DNA of 64,000 nt. Source: Mercurialis annua. Lineage: Eukaryota; Streptophyta; Magnoliopsida; Malpighiales; Euphorbiaceae. A program made the translations under genes and the position numbers. The notes under the pieces are model-generated. The model saw nothing but the letters and a program-made list of their open reading frames with translations. It ran no database searches and had not been told where the DNA came from. The DNA is taken from positions 41,817,001 to 41,881,000 of the forward strand of contig NC_065577.1 of assembly GCF_937616625.2 (NCBI RefSeq). The letters are read 5' to 3'. The stretch's first letter is position 1, and the number at the start of each line of letters is the position of its first letter. Positions 11,400 to 23,800 of this stretch are shown here, one piece after another.

Positions 11400-13314
11400 T
11401 CAACTTATTCTTAAAAGTGGTCTAGTTTCATTTTGTGCTCGGTCCCTAGTCGAAACTACTAAACTATCATCACTATTTTCATTACAGAGAGCCAGACTCC
11501 GCTCCAAATTGGCAACTACATCACCTATATTCGGCCTCTCTCTGGCATCCAAATTCACACAATGAAGTGCAGTGTATGCCACCAGCTCTACTGCCTCCGC
11601 TTCCTTAAGCTCCGGTCGAATAACCCTTGGATCTAAAACCGTAACAACTTCACCGGATAATATTTTCGGCACTGCAAAGTCCACTATGCTTCTTGCTATT
11701 CCTCCACTATCATCATGATCATCCTTGAATATAGCTTTCTTCCCTGTCAAAAGTTCTAATAATACGACGCCGAAACTATACACATCACTTTTCGGAGTTA
11801 ACGTTTTTCGAGTATAGTACACAGGATCGACATATCCTGTTGTTCCTCCTACCTTCATTGGCTTGTTATTGTTTTCTGATCCAGGAGCTTTCACCGAAAA
11901 TGCAAACTCTGAAACTCTTGCAGTCCAATTCGAGTCGAGCAAAATGTTGGAAGATTTGATTCCTCTGTGAATTACAGGCGGGACTGCATAGTTGTGAAGG
12001 TAATCTATTCCTCTTGCTGCATCTAAAGCAATTTTGATCCTCATTTTCCATGAATTTATAGTACTCATTTCATTGCATTTCTTGTCATGCAAATGCCTAT
12101 ACAAATCTCCATTTTTCATGTACTCGTAGACTAAAAGCCTCTCGTATTCATCTTCATAGAATCCGATTAGTCTAACTAGATGTTTGTGATGAAGCCTCGA
12201 CAGGAATTCAAATTCAGAATCGAAAGCTTTGTGTTGCTCTTCGGAAAAATTCTTTTCATGACCTTTCTCCCCTCTTTTCACCACTATTTCACTACCATTT
12301 ACTAGTTTCCCTCTATAAACAATGCTGAAAGTTCCTGCACCAAGCTTGTTTTGTGGCGAAAAATTATCAGTTGCGGCAGCAAGCTCTGCGAAGCTGAATT
12401 CCGTGGCTCTAGTCAATCTCCTTCTCTTCATAGTTGATTTTTGTTTAACTGAAAATTTTGAATACAGTAGAGCAAAAGCAAATATCATAGGCCAAAAGGA
12501 TATTTTGATTGGATTATCGATATGTCGAGTCACAAACGCATACGAAAGTGATGCGAAAATGCATTGTAAGATTGCACAAATGAATCCAACAATGTCCGGA
12601 AATCTTCCGAATGGCTTGAGATTCGGATATGGATAATAAAACCAGGGTATCCATCTTCTCATCATCCAAGTTACTCCTTCTGTTTGAATCTTGTGAACAA
12701 GATCAATAATCGAAATGATCAAGATTATGTAAGACAAGATCATACTAAATAGTGCATACTGAGGCTGATGCACAGATGAAAGTTGATCAAAAGCAGCTGA
12801 TGGAAGCTCTAAGATGACATTGGAGATCAGGAATAGTTTAGTAACCTGCCCCAGAAAATAAAATTAGAATTTGTTATAAGCTTTGCTTCAAAGGTAGCTT
12901 ACGACAAGATAGCTTACGACTCTTACAGTCTCCATTTGTTAGTTGTTAATTACGGTAGCAGGATTCAAACCCATGACACACCTTAACCATCTAGGTTAGG
13001 CCCACACTAGATGTAAATAAATATTCTTATATTTTTATTTTTTATATGTATCTCCCATGTTTTTGTTTCTTATTATATTTCAGCAAAATCCGTTCCGTCG
13101 AGTCTGTTTCCGTTTTCGTGCAACGTAGATTTACGCCTATATTCCGATTCTTATTTACTATGTTTTGCATATTAAAGACTAAGCTAAGCTATTAAATCAT
13201 ACTAGACATGATGATATTTACCTTTTGATTGAAGCGATCGGCAGTTGCATGAGTCTTGTCACTACCAATATCATCTTCATCTTTAACATCCATAATATGT
13301 ATGGATTCAGCCAT
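11400..13314 (-). CDS. Membrane-anchored CR4/CCR-type pseudokinase, copy K3
   Basis: Exons 13222-13314 (31 codons; two residues longer than its sisters) and 11400-12845, phase-0 intron, about 512 residues. Exon 2 starts VTKLFLIS, lacking three residues present in K1 and K2. Four hydrophobic stretches precede the kinase domain. The glycine loop is GAGTFSIVYRG and the ATP-site Lys is kept (VVKRG), but HRD is HRG and DFG is EFA, and the activation segment reads DPVYY instead of DPEYY. This predicts a pseudokinase that may still bind nucleotide. The frame is open. The intron carries a SINE-like piece, and a Helitron lies just upstream of the gene. The membrane half is not a domain I can name; a role as a scaffold or decoy partner for the active CCR-type kinases is inference. 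Confidence 0.88.
12935..13015 (-). repeat. tRNA-derived SINE-like fragment in K3 intron 1
   Basis: On the minus strand the segment reads TAGATGGTTAAGG followed about 10 bases later by GGGTTTGAATCC, resembling pol III A and B boxes of a plant tRNA-derived SINE. No clear poly-A tail or target duplication was located, so the borders are approximate. Confidence 0.5.
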
Positions 13315-13439
13315 CTTTTTTTTCTCTTTAAAATTATTAGTTTACAAGAAGAAGAAGCAAAACAAAAAACCAGTTTATTGTAGAGAAAATTATAATAATA
13401 TGTGGCTCCACACGGTTTAAATAATTTGGAGATATTTTT

Positions 13440-13520
13440 TGGTTCTTTGAATTGAAGTCTTGAACATTCAAGAACTGTATCTTAAGTCAAGGCAGTCAAC
13501 TTCTCTTATGTTGGACAGAA
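13440..13520 (-). promoter_or_regulatory. Conserved upstream block of K3 with W-box core
   Basis: Minus-strand CTTGACTTAAG or its close variant and a nearby GTTGAC, matching the blocks before K1 and K2, about 175 bases before the K3 ATG. Confidence 0.4.
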
Positions 13521-13810
13521 ATTTATCGAGTATTAGATTTTTAAATTAATCACGCTTTTAAAACTCTGAATTTTTTTATTATAAACTTATTGCAGTCAAC
13601 CGTAAGTTAATAATTCTAACAATTAAAAAAATTTCAGGGAATCAACTTCAATATTACTCGCATGTAATATTTAATAAATTGAAAATTTTAATAAACTTTT
13701 AATCCATTCTGTATATTAATTATTAGAGTCGACTGTATTTAACCATTTTCGGTTTCAACTTTTTCTGTTGTAGCATTTCCTTCCATGAATTGATCAAACT
13801 ACTATTAATA

Positions 13811-14811
13811 CTAGGTCGATGACCGCGCGTTGCGCGGATGAAATTAAATAAATTTAATATTCTTTAATGTATGTTTTTTATATAACTTAACTTGATTGTT
13901 AATAATATAAATATTATTTTTGGGTAATATTCGATTTGTAGATAAAGTATCATAAGAAAAGTTCAGATTTTAAATATAATAATTTAACGGATTTTAAAAA
14001 ACTGAATATTCAAGATAATATAAATTTAATTGAATTAAATATGTTGAACATAATATGAAATATCCTTAGGTAATAGATAAAAAAATATTATTTATAATCG
14101 TAAACATAAACTTTACGAATAATCAACTAATGACAGTTTTGATGATGAATGGAGATTCAAAAAACTAACCCTCTTATGATTAATTAAGCACATCAATGAT
14201 GAAGAATATCTACAAAATAAAAAATCCAAGAGGTTAAAAACATGAAAGACGAACTGAAGCTTAACAACATGTTGTATAGATTGGAATTCCAATTTATGAC
14301 TGAATTTCCCATATCAAAATAGATTAACAAAATCATTTATACTTCAATGAGGCATTTCAACAAACAGTTGGTGATCAATCATACAAATAAATTGTGAAAA
14401 AGAGAGAATTAGAGAGACCTATAAATTGCACTGCAAAAACAATGATTTTTGATTTCAGAATGTGTTCCCCTTTGCTTGACGCAAAATGTTTTCTCTTTAT
14501 ATTTATAATGTAGAATTGCTTGTGGTGCAATATAAAGTGAACATTAATTTGCTGTAGAAGCTTCAACGGCGCATAACATCTAGGAATGAGGTTTTACGTT
14601 ATGAGTGTGCTGAAGAGTTTTTTTGAAAATTGAAAATTTAAGAGAGTTAAAGAGGGTTAATAAATCTGAATAATTCACATGTCTGGATTAAAGAGCGTCA
14701 CTTGTTAACGTTATGTTAAAAGCTAATTGAGAGCTCAGAAGTTATGTTAAAAGCTAATTGAGAGCTCAGAATTATATAATAGATATAGATATAGATATAG
14801 ATATAGATAGA
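13811..14811 (-). mobile_element. Non-autonomous Helitron with canonical ends
   Basis: On the minus strand the element starts TCTATCTATATC at 14811 and ends CTAG at 13811. Eight bases before the CTAG there is a 3' hairpin, CCGCGC-AAC-GCGCGG (13823-13837). It sits between A and T, as Helitrons insert. No Rep/helicase is encoded. Near its 5' end a 31-bp unit is duplicated in tandem (14710-14740, 14741-14771), followed by an ATATAG microsatellite. It lies between two kinase copies and contains no kinase sequence that I could see. Confidence 0.8.
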
Positions 14812-15000
14812 TTCTTTCATGATTGTTTCGATCACATAACCGACTAGCAAGAGCTCGATTAACCCCGGGTCATAATGATATAAGGGTGTTCATTCAGCTT
14901 AAGTCGAAATCAAACCAAAACTCGAACCAAATTAAGTTAAGTTTACAATTTTCTTAAAAATGGTATAGTTCGATTTTTGCTCAGCCCCGAGTGGAAACTA

Positions 15001-16813
15001 CTAAACATCATGATCATTAGCATAACAGAGAGCCGAACTTCGCTCCAAGTTGGCTACTACATCACCTATATTTGGCCTCAGGCTGGCATCCAAATTCACA
15101 CAATGCAGTGCAGTATATGCCACCAGCTCTACAGCCTCTGCTTCTTTAAGCTCCGGTCGAATAACCCGAGGATCTAAAACCTTAACAACTTCACCAGATA
15201 ATATTTTAGGCACTGCAAAGTCCACTACGCTTCGTGCTATTACTCCACTATCATAATCATCATCATGATCATCCTTGAATATAGGTTTCTTCCCTGTCAA
15301 AAGCTCTAACAATACAACTCCGAAACTATACACATCGCTCTTTGTAGTCAACACTTTTCGCGTATAGTACTTAGGATCGACATATCCAATGTTCCCTGCT
15401 GCCTTCATTGACTTGTAACTGTATTCTGATTCAGGAGCCTTCACCGAAAATGCGAACTCTGCAACTTTCGCAGTCCAATCCATATCGAGCAGAATGTTGG
15501 AAGACTTGATGCCTCCGTGAATTACTGGTGGGACGGCGTAGTTGTGAAGGTATTCAATTCCTCTAGCTGCACCTAAAGCAACTTTGATTCTTAGTTTCCA
15601 TGAATTTATCATATTTTTGCTATGTTCATTGAATGTCTTGTCATGTAAATGCCGATACAGATCGCCATTGTTCATGTACTCGTAGACTAAAAGTCTCTCA
15701 TTTTCGTCTTCATAATATCCGATTAGACCAATGAGATGTTTGTGATGAAGCCTTGACATGAACTCTAATTCGGATTCAAAAGCTTTGTGTTGCTCCTCAG
15801 AAAAATTCCTTTCATGACCTTTATGCTCTCTTTTTACCACTATTTCACTGCCATTTACTAGTTTCCCTCTATAAACAATGCTAGAAATTCTTACACCAAG
15901 CTTGTTTCGAATCGAAAAATCATCAGTTGCAGCAGCAAGCTCCGCGAAACTGAATTCCATGGCTCTATGCAATCTCCTTACCTTTGGGGTTGACTTCTTA
16001 TTTCCTCCATAAACAATGCTAGAAACTCCTACACCGAGCTTGTTTCGTGGTGAAAAATCATCGGTTGCAGCAGAAAGCTCTTCGAAACTGAATTCTACAG
16101 CTCTTGTAAATCTCCTTATCTTTCGAGTTGTCTTCTGATTTCCTGAAAATCTTGAACACAGTAAGGCAAAAGCAAAAGATCATAGGCCAAACGGAAATTT
16201 TGACTGGATTATCGAGACACAAACGCATATGACAGTGCTGCGAAAATGTATTGAAAGATTGCACAAACTACTCCAACAATGTCTAGAAATCTTCCAAACC
16301 GCTTTAGATTTGGATATGGATAATAAAACCAGGGAATCCGTCCTTTCGTCATCCAAATTACTCCTTCCTTTTGAATCTTGTAAACAAGATCAATGATAGA
16401 AATGATCAAGATTGTGAAAGACAGTAGCATGCTAAATAGTGCATACTGAGGCTTATGCACAGATGATAGTTGATTCAAAGCTGCTGATGGAAGCTCTAAG
16501 ATGACACTAAAGATCAGGAATAATCTTTCTAATTTTGCTACCTGTTTCAGAAGAGAAAATTAGAAGTTTTTTTTAATCAATATCTTCTGCTAAGTTAAGT
16601 TATAATATCATATACTATATTAATCATTTCTTTCTTAATCTATTCGAATAATTGAGTTTTATGTTTCATTCAAATTTCCAACAGAATGATATATATTAAA
16701 TTACATACAGAACATGTTAATATTACCTTTTGATTGAAGCGATCTGCGGCGGCACGTGTCTTATAACTACCAATATCATCATCTTTAGCATCCATATGTA
16801 TGGATTCAGCCAT
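15001..16813 (-). pseudogene. CR4/CCR-type pseudokinase copy K4, frameshifted
   Basis: Exon 1 (16727-16813, MAESIHMDA start) and the exon 2 acceptor at 16541 match the sister copies. Exon 2 is broken twice: about 8 bases are missing near 16214, where siblings read R-H-I-D-N-P, and one base is inserted near 16178. As a result the membrane half and kinase half lie in three frames. The kinase half (15001-15972 and upstream) stays open. It contains an in-frame 138-bp tandem duplication (about 15866-16003 and 16004-16141) that repeats the segment from RRL-x-RA-x-EFSF to the glycine loop. HRD is HGG, DFG is EFA, and the glycine loop is GVRISSIVYRG. The copy cannot make the full membrane protein; a truncated soluble kinase-like product is possible but unsupported. 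Confidence 0.85.
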
Positions 16814-17283
16814 GTATTCTTTTTTTGCAAGTTGCAATTATTAGTCTCCAAGAAGAAGTTTAACATCTGAAACATAGTAAAAGCAAATCGATAGACGTAA
16901 GTCGATGCTTATACTATTGTAATAAGTGTGACAGAGACTTGCAGCCATATGTGGCTTGACACAGTTTGGAGAATTTGAAGATTTTTTTTTCTTTCTTTGA
17001 ATTGAAGTCTTGAACCTGTTATTCAAGTACTTTAACTTAAGTCAAGGCTGTCAACTTCTATTATGTTGGACTGAAATTTATCCGAGTCTTACGTTATTCA
17101 CGATTAGTTTTTGTTTTTGAAAACGCTTTTAAACCTCCAAAACTGTATATTTAAACTATTCTTATAAACATAATATTTCACCATTTCCGATTTCGATTTC
17201 TTTTTGTAGCGATTCTGTTTTTATTTCGTGCAAAATAGCGGTAACAAAAGCTATCTACGGACGTGCATTTTGTGTACAACGTA
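16814..17283. other. Intergenic between K4 and K5
   Basis: Contains the K4 upstream block and the K5 3' flank; no gene. Confidence 0.6.
16990..17075 (-). promoter_or_regulatory. Conserved upstream block of K4 with two W-box cores
   Basis: Minus-strand GTTGACAGCC and CTTGACTTAAG, as in K1-K3, about 225 bases before the K4 ATG. Its survival before a broken copy shows that the duplicated unit included this upstream DNA. Confidence 0.42.
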
Positions 17284-19374
17284 TTAAGTGCTTATTTCTG
17301 TTGGCAACTCTAACTGGTTTTGCTCTATTTTGCTAGCATCCAACAGAGACAAACTGTGCTCCAAATTACCAACTACATCCCTCATTTTCGGCCTATTTTC
17401 CCCATCTGGATTCACACAATGAAGTGCAGTATATGCCATCACCTCTACTGCTTCTGCTTCGTTACGCTTCAATGGACCGAGTCTCCGATCCAAAGCCTTA
17501 ACCAGCTCGCCAGACACAATTTTAGGTACGGAAAACTCTACTAAACTCGTTAGTGTATGGTCATTTTTGAACAAAGGTCTCTTTCCGGTCAAAAGTTCTA
17601 ATAATACCACACCGAAACTATACACATCAACTTTTGCAGTTAACACATTTTGATCATAGCACTCAGGACTGCGTGAACTGGAATCAAGTTTCGATTCAAT
17701 ATCCTTGAGTGACGATCCAAACCACGAAATTCTTGCAGTCCACGTTGAGTCGAGCAAGATGTTAGAAGACTTGATGTCTCTATGAATTACCGGCGGGACT
17801 GCATAACTGTGAAGATATTCAATACCTCTAGCTGCATCTAATGCAATCTTGATCCTCATCTTCCATGAATCGATCATACTACGATTCTTTTCATGATTGT
17901 TCCGGTCATGTAAATGACTAGCTAGAGCTCCATTTTTCATGTACTCGTAAACTAAAAGCCTCTCGTCTCCATCTTCACTATATCCAACAAGACTATTCAA
18001 ATGTTTGTGATGAAGCCTGGACAAGAATTCCAATTCAGCTTGAAACTCACTCTCTTTTTGTTGATCTCTTTCCGCTCTTCTTATGACGACTTCTCTGCCA
18101 TCCACTAGTTTTCCTCTATAAGCAGTACCGAAATTCCCCACACCGATAACTTTCTGAGGCGCGAAATCATTTGTGGCAGCCGAAATCTCAGCCAGAGTAT
18201 ATTTCTCTACTCTACCCGTTCTTCTTGAACTCGCGGACAGATTTTTTTCCGGAAGATCTCTTAATAGTCCGGAATACAGTAAACCAAAGGCGAAGATTAT
18301 CGGCCAAACAGAGACTTTGACAGGATTATCTACATTATGAGACAGAAAAACATATGCTGTTGTTGAAAAAATGACTTGAAAGATTGCACAAACTATTCCG
18401 ACCATGTCGGGAAATGTTCCGAAAGGCTCGGAATTCGGATACGAGCAATAAAACCAAGGTATCAATCCCGTTTTCTTCCAGCTGACTCTTTGTTTTTTAC
18501 CCTTGTAGACAAGATCAACAATGGAGATGATCTACACTGTGAAAGATATTAACATACTAAAGAGTGCAAATTGGGGCTTATGCACTGAGGATAGCTGATC
18601 AAAAACAGCTGATGGTAGCTCTAGCATGACGTTCGCCACAAGTAAGATTCTTTCAGCCTATTTCACAAGAATTAAATATCAGTAGCTTGAAGGATAAAGG
18701 AATACATTTAGAGTTAACCGCATAATAAATCACGAACTTTAGCGTGTTTTGCAATTTTATTACGTCCTTTCAACTTTGGCAATTCAAAATACAAACTATA
18801 TTTTTTTGTGTAACATTAGAATAAATATTGTTCCGCCTTCACATCAGTATGATTTTCTTTATCAAAATATTGTTCGGTATTCGGAATTGTAAAATATTGA
18901 TAGTTCGTTGAAAGATCGTGTTAAATTTACAAAACAAGCTGTGTTCGTAATTTATTTTGTAATTGGCTCAAACATTTAAACCCTTTGTTTGTATTAATTC
19001 TAGCGTAGAATTCATTATTTGCAAATGAATCGATTTTGACATAATCTATTCTATAAAAAGGAGTTACTAAATGAATTATGAAGTATATCAAACACAGCTA
19101 GATTCATTTATAAAGAAATTTCATAAGATTTTATAGAATTCATTCAAATCTAACACACCAAATTCACATATAAATCAAACTCAAATACATTCATTAAGAA
19201 ATAAATTGTATAAAATTTATGAAATTCATTTGAACCAAACGCACCATAACATTTTAATAGAACTTAATGTTTCAGTACTGACTTAACCTTCTGACTAAGT
19301 AAATCTGTCTTGGTGTGTGCCTTATCACTGCCATGAAAATCTTCATCAACCTTTATATTCAGAATTTCAGCCAT
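17284..19374 (-). pseudogene. CR4/CCR-type kinase-like copy K5, nonsense mutation in membrane region
   Basis: Exon 1 is 19288-19374 (MAEILNIKV start), and exon 2 runs from 18657 to 17284. An in-frame TAG (plus-strand 18532-18534) replaces the Leu of the second hydrophobic stretch, where siblings read FTILIISI. A shorter open frame remains from an internal Met at 18465 (393 codons). K5 is the most divergent copy. It alone keeps HRD, but the ATP-site Lys is Arg (VVIRRA), DFG is WFG, and the activation segment with the DPE motif is shortened. Both halves of the active site are therefore compromised. It may be the oldest member, closest to the CCR-type ancestor in its catalytic loop. Translation from the internal Met would keep two membrane segments. 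Confidence 0.82.
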
Positions 19375-20880
19375 AATTTGAAGGGAAAAAAAAAAAGATG
19401 AACAAATTCTGATATTTTTTTCCTCTTCTCACACTTTGAAGATGGGAGGAAAATGGAAACAGAGACCAAAAAAAAAAAGTAAACCAAAAAATTAGACTTT
19501 TGAAAACACTGCTAAGAAAAGTCAAAGTAAACTTATTTTGGACAAATAGATCTCTATACTTTACACTTATTTCCGGAGGTTCTTATATTTTAATTTTATA
19601 TTATTGATCACTCCACTTGTCTATTTTCTGTTTTTCAAGTTTTTTTTAAGTTTTTTTCAGTCCTTTTAAATGGAAGGAAAAAAAATTATAAATAGAGGGA
19701 CTGCAAAAAATTCAAAAAAAACCTGAAAATATGTAAATAGAAGGATCAGATAATACAAAAATGAAATATAAGAACCTACAAAAAAAATATAAAGTACAGG
19801 GAGCTCTAAATAGATTAAGCCTTTTATTTTACGTAGAATTGCATTGACATTTTGTGGGTTAATTGTATTATAAGCATCCAAACTTTAAATATTAAATATA
19901 AAGTCGATACCCGAACTTTAACATTTATTCTTTCAGAGCCTTAAATTTTGTTTACACTTCATATGACCATAACTTAAAAATTCAAACGAAATTAACAGAA
20001 ATGTCAATTGAACACGCGTTATTAGATTCTAAACTAGACGCCATGTCAGTTAAAACCCAATTTTTATCTATGTGGCATATGACAACTAACGTGACATATC
20101 ATCAAAATATCTTATATTTAGCCTTTTCCATCAGCCGCTACGACATTGAAACGTATATTTATTGCTGATGTGGCAGTAATTGTGGCAGCTGATGGCGAAA
20201 GCTCATGTCAAATTTTGACGGAATAACTATCTGAAATGAAAATCAAATTTAAGATTCTGAAAAGATTTAAATTTAATTCAGGTATCAATTGGAATGCAAC
20301 TATGAAATGAACGTTTACTTCTATTAAGGTTAATTTCAATCATACTAATGGTGCGTAAGGAAAATTAAAAGGATTAATTTATTTTAAGATTTTCAACATT
20401 AGCTGTATTTTGTTTTGTTTATGTGATCCATAAACTTCCATTTAATTTTATTTGATATTTTAATTTTTACGTTTTTTGTTAATCTGATTTCTAAATTTTT
20501 ATTTGGTCATATCTGATCTATTAATCTTACGTTTTTTAGGACTTGAGAAAGTAAAAAAAAGTTCGGGGATATATAAGATGAAATGAAAGTTGACGTAACA
20601 GATAAAAAAAACATAAAATTAAAAAGATCAGATAATACCAAATGAAAATTTAAAGATCTGATGAAAAAAACTTGTAAAGTTAAGCGACCTTAAAATAAGT
20701 AAATCCAAATTTAAAGTTTAGAGAATAAATTTTAAAAAATAACAAGGAGGGATCTATTAAAATCAAATGTGATATTACAGGGATCTAAATATATAATTAA
20801 CCAAATATAAAACCAGCTTTCAGACATAACATAACAGCTAACAAACATCCAATTCACTTCCACTTCTCCAAATCTTCACC
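19375..20880. other. Intergenic between K5 and NFXL2
   Basis: Very AT-rich. The minus-strand TTGACT core at about 19517 may belong to the K5 promoter. The divergent NFXL2 promoter and 5' UTR lie just before 20881 (pyrimidine- and CA-rich leader). No gene or clear transposon. Confidence 0.55.
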
Positions 20881-23800
20881 ATGTCCTCCTCCACCACCAC
20901 CGACCAACAACCATTCTCCGACTCCGATTCCGACTCCGACCACCCCCACCACCGCCACCACCACTCCGACCTCTCAAACTCAATTTTCAAATCCTACTTC
21001 GACCACACCAACAAAAACACCCAATCACCCACCTCCCAAGACCTCATAAAAATCCAATCCTTTCTAACCTCCTCATCGGCCGGAGCACTGTCCTGCCTCA
21101 TTTGCCTCGAACGGATCAAACCCTCCGATCCTACTTGGTCCTGCACTTCATCATGCTACGACGTTTTCCATCTCCTCTGTATTCAATCATGGGCCCGCCA
21201 ATCCTCTGATTTAGCCGCTTTACGCGCCTCCACGCGCCTCCCAATATCGGCGGAAAAAGCGGCGGAAACTTCCACGTGGAATTGCCCCAAATGCAGATCA
21301 GTTTTTGCAAAATCTCAAATACCCAGAAGCTATTTTTGCTTCTGTGGTGAGGTTGAGAATCCCCCATTTGATAACCCTTGGATTTTGCCACATTCTTGTG
21401 GAGAAATTTGTAATAGGCCCTTGAAGTTTAACTGTGGGCATTTCTGTTTGTTGCTTTGTCATCCTGGGCCTTGCCCTTCTTGTCCTAAATTAGTTAAAGT
21501 CAAGTGCTTTTGTGGTAAAATTGAGGATGTTAAAAGATGTGGGTTTAAGTTTTTTTCTTGTAATAAGAAATGTGAGAAGTTGTTAGATTGTAAGACTCAT
21601 AGGTGTAATGAGATTTGCCATGATGGGGATTGTCCTCCATGTGAAGCTCAAGGCGTTTATCGATGTTTTTGTGGGAGGAAAAAGGAGGAAAGGAAGTGTT
21701 TTGAGAGAGATTTTCAATGTGAAAATCCGTGTGAGCGAATGCTCGGTTGCGGGAAGCATGTGTGTGAGAGAGGGTGTCATTCAGGAGAGTGTGGGAAGTG
21801 TCCTCTCCAAGGGAAGAGGAGTTGTCCATGTGGGAAAAGGGTTTATGAAGGAATGGCCTGTGATGTGATTGCCCCGGTTTGTGGCGGTACTTGTGATAAA
21901 ACGTTAAGTTGCGGTTTTCATAGGTGTCATGAGAGGTGTCATAAAGGACAATGTATTGAAACTTGTAGACGCGTTGTTACTAAGTTATGTCGGTGTGGAG
22001 GCCTCAAGAAAGAGGTAATTGCTTAATTTAGGAAATATTTAAATCATCTTAATGTCACATTATGTATTGGATTGCTAATTAGAGTATTGCAATGGAAATG
22101 CTAGCGCTTTGTGTTTTAGAAACTGGTATTTTGATATGATTCTGATTTAAAGAACATTGTTTTCTTTTATATATTTTACTTATTATAAGTGTTTCTTGTT
22201 GGTTAGCAAGCTTATTTTCTTTCAATTAGGGATGGTTTAACTGAATTTGGATTAGGTTCCTTGCTATCAAGATTTGGCATGTGAGAGAAAGTGTCAGACA
22301 CTGAGAGATTGTGGACGCCATGCTTGTAGAAAACGATGTTGTGATGGGAACTGCCCGCCATGCGCAGAGGTGTGTCTCACAGTACCTATTTTCCTATACT
22401 GTTTTCATTGTGAACTATGTAATAAATGTTTGAAATTTCAGATCTGTGGTAAGAGGCTTCGATGTAAGAATCACAAATGCCCAGCGCCGTGCCACAGGTA
22501 TGTACGCTCTTAACTAGATGAACAAGGTTGACTTTGAGTCTAATAGGAATGCAATGACAAAGATTAGTCTCAAACTTGCAAGTATTGATCTAAAAATTTA
22601 TTTCCTTTAACATCAATCTTTTTTTAGAAAATGACGATTGTGTTAAATTTATTGTCTAATTTTTGAAATGCAACATTGATAGTTGGTTTTGTCTTTGTAG
22701 AGGTCCCTGTGCTCCTTGCCCTGTGATGGTTACAATCTCTTGTCTGTGTGGTGAAAAACACTTCGATGTAAGTGTTTGTTTACAGTGTATCGTTTCTTCA
22801 TTTCTGAATAGGAGCAGCCTGTAGATTACCTGAATGTTTGATTTCCAGCTTTTTGCATCATTCCACTATAACCTGCTTTGCGATTACAATTCATTTGATT
22901 GGATTGTAGCCTTAGTAAAATAGGTCTGAAACTCCCACTGAGATTTTGATATTGCGTTCTTTTGTGTACACTTGATTATTTGTATGTCAATTCTAATAAT
23001 CGCATGTATTACTGATTTTTTTTGTAAAATTCTGTTAGGTTCCCTGTGGTACTGAGATGGATCAAAAGCCTCCAAAATGTCGTAAATTATGTGGTCAACC
23101 TACCTTATGCAGGCATCGCTCAGATCGCAAGGTACTATTGGTAGCTCCAGATCGTATTTTGTCTCATATGCTTATTGGTATATTTTGCTCACTGAAATTT
23201 GGGATATATAGTTCTGTATATCTAAATTATTGAATACACGGCTACATAGAATAAACATAATAATCATTCTCAATATGTGGTTGTGGAGCTTGATATTGAG
23301 TGTTAATGAACTTCAAATACGCATGTAAATGCATTTATCACAAATATAATTGGGTGCCCTAAATAAATAGGGCTTGTAATATGCAAACTTTTGCACCTGT
23401 CCAAACTACGTATGCTTTTAAATTCTCCAATATGGGAGGATGTTTGGGTTCTTGGTAACTATTACCATATGTGTTCCAAGTTTTGTCTCGCCTATAAATC
23501 CAAATTTCAATGTTTATGAAGACAACTGTAAAATTGCATTGAGTAGAAGTTGAAACCCTTGTTCGGCAGTTGGGATGGCATATCTTTTTTGTATTATTGG
23601 TTTTTTAGAAGTATGTACGTGTAACTCATATACCTTGTAACTTTTTCGTTTTTCATTATCCCTGTTATACTTTTCTGAATAGGATTTTAAGAAACTTTGC
23701 TTGTGTCTTATCCAGCCACATAGATGCCATTATGGAGCATGCCCTCCGTGTCGATTAATTTGTGAGGAAGAATATTCATGTGGTCATAAGTGCAAATTAA

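Larger units (their letters stand above)
13315..15000. other. Intergenic between K3 and K4, mostly a Helitron
   Basis: Holds the K3 upstream block (13440-13520), a Helitron (13811-14811), and AT-rich DNA with the K4 3' flank. No gene. Confidence 0.6.
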
